Source of the DNA: Penaeus vannamei
Lineage: Eukaryota > Arthropoda > Malacostraca > Decapoda > Penaeidae
Assembly: GCF_042767895.1 (NCBI RefSeq)
Contig: NC_091565.1
Span: 3,275,153-3,285,152 of the forward strand
DNA length: 10,000 bases
Direction of reading: 5' to 3'
The notes beneath the pieces were generated by a model. The model was not told where the DNA came from. It searched no databases and saw only the letters and a program-made list of their open reading frames with translations. Of the stretch, positions 1 through 6,870 are shown one piece after another; positions within the stretch are counted from its first letter, which is position 1, and every line of letters begins with the position of its first letter. The position numbers and the translations under genes are program-made.

Positions 1-365
1 GCTCTCATATTATCTATCTTCTAACCTCTCACTCTCACTCTCTCATCCCTCTCCCTCGTTTCCTCCCTCTTTCATCCCCCTCCCTCGTTTCATCTCTCTC
101 ACTCTCATCCCCCTCCCTCGTTCCCTCTCTCTCTCTCTCTCTATCCCTCTCCCTCGTTCCCTCTCTCTCTCTCTCTCATCCCCTCCCTCGTTTCCTCTCT
201 CTCTCTCTCATCGCCCTCCCTCGTTCCCTCTCTCTCTCTCTCTCTCATCCCCCTCCCTCGTTTCATCTCTCTCACTCTCTCCATCCCTCTCCATCCTTTC
301 CCCTCTCTCTCTCTCTCTCTTTCATCCCTCTCCCTCCATTCCTCTCTCTCTCTCTCTATCCCTCG
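1..365. repeat. CT-cored minisatellite, ~33-36 bp unit
   Basis: The motif CCCTCG (or a variant) recurs at about 53, 82, 115, 151, 185, 218, 255, 291 (variant), 332 (variant) and 360, so spacing is mostly 29-41 bp. Each unit is a (CT)n run followed by a CATCCCTCTCCCTCGTT-like segment. Unit length varies mainly through the number of CT dinucleotides. This is a minisatellite with a microsatellite inside each unit. The + strand is almost pure pyrimidine, so the purine-rich minus-strand open frame across it is compositional. Confidence 0.85.
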
Positions 366-535
366 TGCCGCACACATGATAGTGATAGAAACGATATTGC
401 ACTGTGCTGGTTCACTGTTCTCTCTGCATTGGGGTTTTCCTTTCACGTTCTCTCCCTTGGTGTTGGTATTGTTTATTTACTGATTTTTTTCCTTGTTTTA
501 TTTGTTATGGTTTGGTTCTATTTCATTTCTCTCTC
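366..535. other. mixed-sequence spacer
   Basis: Sequence complexity returns here, with an AT-rich, T-biased stretch after about 425. I see no splice-bounded exon, RNA gene or transposon end. Open frames on the + strand are hydrophobic and Leu/Phe/Ser-rich because of the T/C bias. Confidence 0.5.
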
Positions 536-960
536 CTTCTGTTGGTTCCTCCTTTTCTCTCTCTTTCTTTTAGTTTTTCTCTGTCTCTGTGTTGTCTCTC
601 GAGCTCTGTCTATCTCCCTCTTTCTCTGTCTGTCTATCCGTCTATCCGTCTATCCGTCTGTCTGTCTGTCTGACTGATTGACTGACTGACTGACTCACTC
701 TCTGTCCCTCTCTCTTTCTCTGTCTATCCGTCTATCCATCTTTCTATTTGTCTGTCTGACTCACTCACTCACTCTCTCTCTCTCTCCTTTTTTTCTCTAC
801 AAGTGCACTTATCTACACCCCTCTCTTCACACTCTCCATCCAACCCTCTCTTTCGCTTTTAACCTTTTTTTTCTCTTTCTCTTTTCGTCCATCTTCCTAT
901 ACCCTTCTCTCACCCTTTCTTCCCCTTTCCATCTCCCTTTCTGTTTTCCCTTCTCTCCTG
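536..960. repeat. pyrimidine-rich tract with TCTG/TCTATCCG/TGAC microsatellites
   Basis: The + strand is strongly C/T-biased. Within it, 631-658 holds three TCTATCCG octamers, 655-672 a TCTG run, 671-694 a TGAC run, and 721-739 two further TCTATCC units. 758-770 has a TCAC/ACTC run. From about 775 it decays into irregular C/T sequence up to 960. The order of sub-tracts around 620-700 is repeated at about 714-775. Confidence 0.8.
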
Positions 961-1150
961 CCTCTCTGATTCCCCGAAAAGGTGGATTCTTTTCAGCGTG
1001 TTCATGTAATTAGAATTTACATAGTCTAATTCTTTGCAACTCACAAGCTAAAAGTTCGTATAATTAGGGAAATCATGCAAGAAATTGTAGAAAAGATTAA
1101 GGGGAAAAAAGGCGAGAGAGAGAAATTTGCCTAAGGCTATATAATCTTCT
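961..1150. other. AT-rich spacer
   Basis: Mixed-complexity sequence separates the pyrimidine tract from the TTC/ATY arrays. It includes a short AGAGAGAG run near 1114-1122. No coding, RNA or mobile-element signal was recognised. Confidence 0.5.
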
Positions 1151-1153
1151 CTT

Positions 1154-1212
1154 TTTCTGCTGCTTCTTCTTCTCATTCTTCTTCTTCTTTTTCCTCTTCC
1201 TCTTCTGCCGCT
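1154..1212. repeat. imperfect (TTC)n tract
   Basis: TTC/CTT triplets predominate, interrupted by GCT, CAT and CCT triplets, and run into the ATY array. It is a pyrimidine-rich trinucleotide microsatellite. The Lys/Arg-rich minus-strand reading is a by-product of GAA/AAG triplets. Confidence 0.8.
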
Positions 1213-1217
1213 TCGTG

Positions 1218-1712
1218 TTATCAGCATCATCAAACATCAATATTATTGCTGTTATTATTAACATTATCATTAATATCATTATCATTAATATCATCAGCAT
1301 TAATATCATTAACATCATTAATATCTTTATCATCATCATCACCATTACTACTATTTTTATCATGATTATCGTCATCATTTTTACGATTTCTATTATCATC
1401 ATTATTGCTATTGTTATTATCATCATCCTTATTATTACTTTCATTCCTATTATAATCATTATCATTACTTTTATAACCATTATTATTACCATCATTATCA
1501 TTACCATCATCCTCATCGATATTATCATCATTATTATCATTAATATCATAATCATCATCATCATCACTATTACCATCCTTACGATATTATCATCATTAAT
1601 ATCATTATCATCATTACTATTACTATCATCACCATCTATCAGCACATCATCACCATCATTACTAATACTACTACCACTACTATCATTACTATGCTTATCA
1701 TCTTTATAATAA
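1218..1712. repeat. imperfect (ATT/ATC)n trinucleotide array
   Basis: About 490 bp of ATT and ATC triplets, with scattered ATA, AAT/AAC, ACT/ACC, TTT and CTT variants. One 3-bp phase is held from about 1240 to about 1590, where it slips; triplets then continue in a new phase. On the + strand this gives an almost pure isoleucine frame, and the minus strand gives Met/Ile/Asp-rich frames. Neither resembles a protein. It is an old trinucleotide microsatellite with many substitutions and few indels. Confidence 0.92.
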
Positions 1713-1818
1713 CTTCGATCGTTATTCTCTACGTAGATCTCAAGTACTTGTCCCATTATCTTTGTCTTTTGCAATATTTTGGATCTTCCAGCTATTGTAT
1801 CATGCCAACAACTATTGA
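1713..1818. other. short spacer
   Basis: About 100 bp of ordinary sequence lies between the ATY array and the GA tract. No feature was recognised. Confidence 0.5.
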
Positions 1819-2157
<339 letters not shown>

Positions 2158-3110
2158 TAAACATCTTTCGTGCCAACCCTTCGCCATACAGAAAGGGCGA
2201 AAAAATAGATATTAAAGATATTAAATATCATTCGTGTCTACCCTTGGCCATGCAGAAAAGGCGAAAGAATAAGAAGATATTTGACATCATTCGTGTCTTC
2301 CCTTGGCCATGCGGAAAAGGCGAAAGAATAAAGAAATATTTGACATCATTCGTGTCTACCCTTGGCCATACGGAAACGGCGAAAGAAAAAGATATTTGAC
2401 ATCATTCGTGCTTCCCCTTGGCCATGCAGAAACGACGAAAGAAAAAAGATATTTGACAACATTCGTGTCAACCCTTGGTCATACGGAAACAGCGAAAGAA
2501 TAAGGAGATATTTGACATCCTTCGTGCCTGCCTTTGGCCAAGCGGAAACAGCGAAGGAAAAGATATTTAACATCATTCGTGGCTACCCTTGGCCATGTGG
2601 AAACAGCAAAGAAAAAAGATATTTGACATCATTCGCGTCAACCCTTAGCCATGCGGAAAAGGCGAAAGAATAAAGAAATATTTGACATCATTCGTGCCTG
2701 CCCTTGGCCATACGGAAACGCCGAAAGAATAAGTTATTTGACATCATTCGAGCCTGCCCTTGGCCATGCGGAAAAGGCAAAAGAACAAAGAGATATTTGA
2801 CATCATTCGTGCCTACCCTTTGCCATACGGAAACGGCGAAAGAAAAAGATATTTGACATCATTCGTGCCTACCCTTTGCCATACGGAAACGGCGAAAGAA
2901 AAAGATATTTGACATCATTCGTGCCTACCCTTTGCCATACGGAAACGGCGATAGAATAAAGAGATATTTGACATCATGCGTGCCTACCTTTGGCCATGCG
3001 GATACAGCCCAAAAAAAAAAAAAAAAAAAAAAAAGATATTTGACATCATTCGTGTCTACCCTTGGCCAGATTGAAACCTTGAAAAAAATAGGATATTTGA
3101 CATAATTCGT
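2158..3110. repeat. tandem array, 16 copies of a 56/59-bp unit
   Basis: Each unit carries, in order, ATATTTGACATCATTCGTG, then CCTACCCTTGGCCAT, then ACGGAAACGGCGAAAGAA and an A-rich linker. The CCAT landmark falls at 2184, 2248, 2307, 2366, 2422, 2479 (TCAT), 2538 (CCAA), 2593, 2649, 2708, 2764, 2823, 2879, 2935, 2994 and 3066 (CCAG). The central spacings are almost all 56 or 59 bp. The 3-bp difference lies in the linker: GAAAAAGATATTTG in short units and GAATAAAGAGATATTTG in long ones. The outermost copies (first, second, last) are the most diverged. 56 and 59 are not multiples of 3, so no repeated protein can be read through; open frames on both strands are incidental. I do not recognise the family. 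Confidence 0.96.
3011..3034. repeat. A24 homopolymer inside the tandem array
   Basis: The A-rich linker of the fifteenth unit is replaced by 24 consecutive A residues. This lengthens the spacing to the next unit to 72 bp. Other units have 4-6 A at this place, so it looks like a local expansion by slippage. Confidence 0.95.
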
Positions 3111-3421
3111 TTTCATTTCTTGTTCCTAAGCTGCAAATATTAATGTTTCTACTTTCAACTTCAATCCTTTTTCTCCGAATCATTCCTATGTTCTCTCCTT
3201 GATTGCTCTTTGGCGTTTCTTTTATTATACGTTTTTATTATATCATTACTGTTTTATCTTTTACATTTATATACTTCATTTCTTTATACTTTTTATTGTC
3301 ATATTTTTTTTCTCTTTTACGGTCTATCTAATATCTTCTTATTCCTTTGTTTTAGTGTTTTCAGTCATGCGCATTATATCCGAAATTAAGCTTTCAATCG
3401 AATTCTATATTCTAATCAGTT
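3111..3421. other. AT-rich spacer
   Basis: T-rich sequence of moderate complexity follows the array. Phe/Ile/Leu/Tyr-rich frames on the + strand reflect T content. No feature was recognised. Confidence 0.5.
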
Positions 3422-3466
3422 TGTCTATCTATCTATCTATTCATCTTTATCTATCTATTAATCTAT
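3422..3466. repeat. (TATC)n tetranucleotide tract
   Basis: Four to five TATC units, then interrupted units (TTCATCTT, TATC, TATTAATC). A short, degenerate tetranucleotide microsatellite. Confidence 0.85.
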
Positions 3467-3810
3467 AATTTTTTCACATGCTTTGTAGATCATTATCCCC
3501 CTACACCTTTTTCCATTGATCCATAAATCCTTTTGCTATGATTTTTAAGGTGTAAAGTTAATAATAATCTGTTCATCCTTCTATCGAACTCTTTCAACTC
3601 TCTAGGTAACCAATTTGTCATTTTTACTCTATGTACCTCAAAAACCCATTTGTTTATAGCCTTGATCTTGTTCTTTCCATTAGCTTCTGATTTCAGGATA
3701 AAGGAAAAACTGAAACCTTATCAGCTGTTTCATTCTGAATATGTCCGTCTCTTCATCCTTTTTCTCTCTAATTCTCGTCTACCCAAAATACTTGTGCCCA
3801 TTTTCACCAC
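3467..3810. other. AT-rich spacer
   Basis: Non-repetitive AT-rich sequence. No convincing codon structure, tRNA, promoter or transposon end was seen on either strand. Confidence 0.5.
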
Positions 3811-3879
3811 CAATCTCTCATTTTCTCATTAAACCAATTTCAATTTCTCAATTTCTCATTAAACCAATCTCTCATTTTC
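3811..3879 (+). repeat. short direct repeat, ~24-30 bp unit
   Basis: CAATCTCTCATTTTCTCATT followed by AAAC (3811-3834) recurs as CAATTTCTCAATTTCTCATT plus AAAC (3841-3864). A third partial copy, CAATCTCTCATTTTC, is at 3865-3879. This is a small local duplication in otherwise non-repetitive sequence. Confidence 0.85.
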
Positions 3880-4025
3880 CGAACTTATTCAACCAGAATC
3901 ATCATTATCATCCTCATTATAACTACACATACTCTCAATATAATAGGGTCAAATATACCAACGTTCAGAGACGCATAAATAAATACACCTCTACACATAT
4001 ACACTATGTAAATGGATCCGCACAA
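3880..4025. other. spacer
   Basis: AT-rich, with a short ATC/ATT-like stretch near 3897-3918 and A/C-rich sequence approaching the CA tract. No feature was recognised. Confidence 0.45.
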
Positions 4026-4140
4026 CCCCCCCCCCTCACACACACATTTACACGTAGACACACTCTCATGACAGACACACGCACACGCACACGCACACAT
4101 AAACGCGTACACACAAAAGTAGACACACACACACACACAT
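4026..4140. repeat. C10 run and interrupted (CA)n tract
   Basis: A run of ten C (4026-4035) is followed by CA-rich sequence with GACACA, CACACG (three times near 4077-4097) and ACACATAAACGCG interruptions. The cleanest CA run is about 4124-4138. The Cys/Val-rich minus-strand frame is the TG/GT reading of this microsatellite. Confidence 0.9.
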
Positions 4141-4285
4141 TTAATTATCTACCTATACATACTCAAGCACCCCCCACACACCACCACGCAATCTCACCCA
4201 CAGTTAATACCCGCATCCACTCATGCCAAAGCATTCATAACGGGTAAAGAGGCCACCCGCCTTCGACTTTTCTCCCTTCACCTCT
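4141..4285. other. spacer, A/C-rich
   Basis: Mixed sequence with C-rich patches, leading into the C13 run. No feature was recognised. Confidence 0.45.
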
Positions 4286-4306
4286 CCCCCCCCCCCCCTC
4301 CTCAAG

Positions 4307-4337
<31 letters not shown>
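4286..4337. repeat. C13 run followed by A31 run
   Basis: Thirteen C (4286-4298), the short bridge TCCTCAAG, then 31 A (4307-4337). I checked whether the A run could be a retroposon tail. No matching target-site duplication flanks it, and the upstream sequence does not look like a SINE or LINE 3' end, so I treat it as homopolymer sequence. Confidence 0.93.
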
Positions 4338-4338
<1 letters not shown>

Positions 4339-4500
4339 GGGGAGAGTGAAAGAAAGAGAGAGAGAGAAGAAAAATATTTTCTTTGACTTAGAATCCAAAC
4401 CCATTCATTAGGAGTTCTGAACCCTGACCTTTCACTCCTGTTCGGCTTTTATATTCAGGATTTTTGCCCTTTGAACTATAGAATGATGTAATGATCTCTC
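4338..4500. other. spacer
   Basis: A short GA-rich lead (4341-4370) and then ordinary sequence. GAGTTCTGAACCC near 4412 loosely resembles a pol III B box, but no A box or tRNA fold accompanies it. Confidence 0.45.
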
Positions 4501-4526
4501 TTTTCTTCTCTCTTCTCTCTCCTCTC

Positions 4527-4620
<94 letters not shown>

Positions 4621-4625
4621 TTCCT
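4501..4625. repeat. (CT)42 dinucleotide tract
   Basis: An irregular C/T lead (4501-4528) precedes an uninterrupted CT run at 4529-4612 (84 bp, 42 units). A TTTCTCTCTTTCC tail follows. Such tracts can form H-DNA. Confidence 0.97.
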
Positions 4626-4644
4626 TTTCAAAGAAATGGGGATA

Positions 4645-4740
4645 TGAGAGAGAGAGACTGACAGACAGACAGAGTTAGATAAATAGAGGGAAAGAGAGAC
4701 TGATAAAGAGACAGAAAGAAAGGAAGAAAATGAGAAAAAT
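4645..4740. repeat. purine-rich GAGA/GACA/GAAA block
   Basis: It begins with ATGAGAGAGAGAG, then GACAGACAGACAG, then irregular GAAA/GAGA sequence. It lies only about 20-30 bp after the CT tract, so CT on the + strand is followed by GA on the same strand, an inverted arrangement. Confidence 0.85.
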
Positions 4741-4872
4741 ATAGATAAATGAGACTAACATATTATTGGAGAAAGCCATCAGTGGAAATTATTAAACAAA
4801 AATGTCGATGAAAAAGAACATAAATAATAATAAAAGAGAGAATGAAAGGAAAAAATAATAATCGAAAAAAAC
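4741..4872. other. A-rich spacer
   Basis: A-rich sequence with AATAATAATAAAA near 4823-4835. No feature was recognised. Confidence 0.5.
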
Positions 4873-5727
4873 ACTTTCTTCTTCATATCCTCTCTTTCTT
4901 TTCATCTCTTCCAATCCTTCTCTCCTTTCCTTTCCTATTTTACGTCTACCGTATATTCCATCCTTTCTTCTTTTCCTTCCACCTCTCTTTCATCCTCCCA
5001 CCGCACTCTCATGCCTTCTTTCATTCCTTTTCTTCCCTCCCCCTCCCCTTTTGCATGCGACTCTATTTTCTCTTCCCTTCCATCTCCTCTCTTCCTTCTC
5101 CACTTTCCATTCCCTTCCTTTCAGTATTCCCCTACCCTCATTTTCGTTTTATCATTCCTTTTTCTTCATTTCATTTAGTTCACCTCCCTTTCTCTCTGTT
5201 CTCTCCTTCCCCCTTTCCCCTTCCAAACTCTCTTCTCCTCCCCTCTCCTTCACTTCTCCACTTCCTATTCTCTTCCTTTCGATCTCTTTCACTCCTACTC
5301 CCATTTTCCTCCCTTTCAACCACTTCTTTTTCCTTTCTCTTCCTCTCACTCCGCTTTCTACCCTTCCTTTCATCCCCCCCTTTCTTCCCTTCTTCTCAAC
5401 ACACCCCCCTTTCTTCCCTTCCTCTCCACCTCCTCGCCCCCTCCATTTTCTTCTTCTCTAACCCCTCATTTCTTCCCTCCCCTCTCTCTCTTCCCTTTCC
5501 TCCTGCTCCCCCTCACCTCGAACCCTCCACCCCCCCCCCCCGCATATCCTATCCCTCCCCTTCCCCTCGCATCTCCTCTCCCTCCCCCTCCCCCTCCCCC
5601 TTCCCCCCACTACCTCCCCTTCCCCTCGCATATCCTCTCCCTCCTCCACCCCCCGCAAATCCTATCCCTCCCCTCCCCCTCCCCCTGCATATCCTCTCCC
5701 CCCCTCCCCCGGCTTCTTTGCTCCCTA
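4873..5727. repeat. ~850-bp polypyrimidine low-complexity region
   Basis: The + strand is overwhelmingly C and T, with T/C-mixed sequence at first and becoming C-dominated after about 5470. A and G are rare and isolated. A 311-codon + strand frame covering 4842-5777 consists almost only of Ser, Pro, Leu and Phe. It stays open because stop codons (TAA, TAG, TGA) require A. It has no signal peptide logic, domain or codon pattern, so I do not call a gene. The minus strand gives Arg/Gly/Glu-rich frames for the same reason. Confidence 0.9.
5541..5716. repeat. C-rich minisatellite, ~27-32 bp unit
   Basis: CGCATATCCTATCCCTCCCC-like units begin at about 5541, 5568, 5627, 5654 and 5686 (the last starts TGCAT). 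Spacings are 27, 59, 27 and 32 bp, and the 59-bp interval fits two units with one landmark lost. The array is preceded by C12 (5530-5541). Confidence 0.8.
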
Positions 5728-5832
5728 AGATTCATTGGTCTTGGGACAATTTTTCTTCCCCAGTCCCCGTGGATTAGATTAATTAACAGGTTCCCATAAA
5801 AGGTGTCTCCTCCCTTCACCTTTCTTTCGTGA
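5728..5832. other. short complex spacer
   Basis: Ordinary sequence separates the polypyrimidine region from the poly-T/poly-G tract. No feature was recognised. Confidence 0.5.
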
Positions 5833-5835
5833 TCT

Positions 5836-5888
5836 TTTTTTTTTCTTTTCTTTTCTCTTTTCTTCTTTTTAATTTTTTTCTTTTTCTC

Positions 5889-5919
<31 letters not shown>

Positions 5920-5932
5920 GGGGTTTAGGGGG
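5836..5932 (+). repeat. T-rich tract running into G21, quadruplex-prone
   Basis: T-rich sequence with occasional C (5836-5897) abuts 21 consecutive G (5898-5918), followed by A, GGGG, TTTA and GGGGG to 5932. Several guanine runs separated by short loops on one strand fit a G-quadruplex motif. On the minus strand it is a C run followed by an A-rich run, like 4286-4337. Confidence 0.92.
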
Positions 5933-6002
5933 CAGCGGCTGGCTCCTTTTGTCTTTCTATTCTTTTTATTTTATTTTGTGTATGGTGTTTTTTTCTTTGG
6001 CC

Positions 6003-6075
6003 AAGAAAGAGAGAGTGGGGAGAGGGAGGGAAGGTGGGAAGGAGAACGAATGAAAGAGTGAAAGAGAGAGACAGA
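6003..6075. repeat. purine-rich GA/GGGA tract
   Basis: AAGAAAGAGAGAGTGGGGAG-like sequence with GGGAGGGAAGG and GAAAGAGAGAG segments, leading directly into the CA tract. Low-complexity purine sequence. Confidence 0.8.
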
Positions 6076-6083
6076 AACACACC

Positions 6084-6126
<43 letters not shown>

Positions 6127-6180
6127 GACACACACACACACACACACCCACCTACTCACACACACACACACATATATATA
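6076..6180. repeat. (CA)n tract with (CA)19 core
   Basis: The core 6088-6125 is perfect CA for 38 bp. After an AGACA interruption it continues as CA with CCCACCTACT interruptions to about 6171 and ends in TATATATA. Alternating CA/TG of this length is a known Z-DNA-prone sequence. The Thr-His and Cys-Val frames here are readings of this repeat. Confidence 0.95.
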
Positions 6181-6280
6181 CTCCCACACCCACCTATCCC
6201 CCCCCCCACACACTATCCTCCCTCTAGCCCGAGACCCTTTCCCCCATCACCCCCCCACCCCCCAAAAAAAGAAAAAAAAA
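6181..6280. repeat. C-run cluster ending in a C-to-A junction
   Basis: C10 at 6198-6207, then C5 at 6241-6245, C7 at 6250-6256 and C6 at 6258-6263, followed at once by A7, G and an A run to about 6282. The minus strand carries G runs with short loops, a plausible quadruplex motif. Confidence 0.85.
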
Positions 6281-6397
6281 AATCTCACGCATGGCTTCGT
6301 CGAACCGTGGCACCCAATCCGAAGCCGATATAAGGAGCCAATGCATGCGTTATAAGGAGCCAGTGCCAGGGCAGACCTTGAGGCAAGCGGCTGGAGG
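6281..6397. other. complex-sequence island with hairpin potential and a 12-bp direct repeat
   Basis: About 115 bp of balanced, non-repetitive sequence sits between homopolymer-rich flanks. It contains GGCTTCG (6293-6299) and its exact reverse complement CGAAGCC (6320-6326), with a 20-nt loop. CGCATG (6288-6293) and CATGCG (6344-6349) nest outside that pair. TATAAGGAGCCA occurs twice, at 6329-6340 and 6351-6362, 22 bp apart. The minus strand has GGTTCGACGAAGCC, a partial match to a pol III B box, but no clear A box. It could be a remnant of a dispersed element or a structured RNA; I do not recognise it. Confidence 0.6.
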
Positions 6398-6424
6398 CCC
6401 CCCCCCACCCCCCCACCCCCACCC
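6398..6424 (-). repeat. C9-A-C7-A-C5-A-C3 run cluster
   Basis: Four C runs separated by single A residues. The minus strand reads as G runs with one-base loops, a classic G-quadruplex pattern, and the + strand fits an i-motif. Confidence 0.92.
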
Positions 6425-6870
6425 TCTTTACCCATCGTATGGAAAATTCCTCTTTGTTTTCACCTCAAAAAAAATGTTTCGCAGTCTTTCGTTCGTTTTT
6501 TTTAAAGTCCGGATGAGAGGGATCTTTAGTTTTGGACTTGTTTGTTTGTTTAGTTGGTTGTTTGTTAGCTATCTCTTAATCAACTCGTATATTTTATTTC
6601 TTTATCTGATTTTTTCGTTCTTTTTACCTGTATAGGTTTAATTCTACTATGCATTTTTCCCCTTATTTTCATCTACATTCATTTAATATTCATGATCATC
6701 TACATTTGTCTAGTTCACTTTCACAAACACTCTTCATAAAAAAATGGAAACAAACAGCAAATCTGGTTAAGAAATAATTAAAAACGAAGTTAAATTTCTA
6801 ACACTCCATCTTATCGCCATTTTCTCTGCAATTCCCCTCTTTACTCATATATTTCCTCCTCTCATCTCCG
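6425..6870. other. AT-rich spacer
   Basis: AT-rich sequence with a short TTTG-type run near 6538-6568 (TTGTTTGTTTGTTTAGTTGG). No coding, RNA or mobile-element signal. CTCCATCTTA near 6804 resembles part of the following repeat and may be a decayed edge copy. Confidence 0.5.

Noticed and set aside
1097..1774. 225-codon minus-strand frame and 164-codon + strand frame over the ATT/ATC array
   Set aside because: Both are readings of a trinucleotide microsatellite (Ile runs one way, Met/Ile/Asp the other).
2370..2386. GGAAACGG in the 56/59-bp unit, shared with the right half of the CENP-B box
   Set aside because: The required left half (TTCG at the fixed spacing) and the CGGG end are absent, so it does not fit the box; eight shared bases are weak evidence.
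2303..2673. Frames through the 56/59-bp array that look like a repeated peptide
   Set aside because: Unit lengths are not multiples of 3, so the peptide repeats only by shifting frame; open frames occur on both strands.
2158..3110. CRISPR-like array
   Set aside because: Whole units repeat without unique spacers, and the setting is eukaryotic.
4307..4337. A31 as a retroposon poly-A tail
   Set aside because: No target-site duplication and no recognisable element body upstream.
4842..5777. 311-codon open frame on the + strand
   Set aside because: It is nearly all Ser, Pro, Leu and Phe and coincides with a polypyrimidine strand that lacks the A needed for stop codons. No domain or motif is visible.
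5919..5932. GGGGTTTAGGGGG as a telomere-like repeat
   Set aside because: Only one unit, next to a G homopolymer; arthropod telomeres typically use TTAGG and no array is present.
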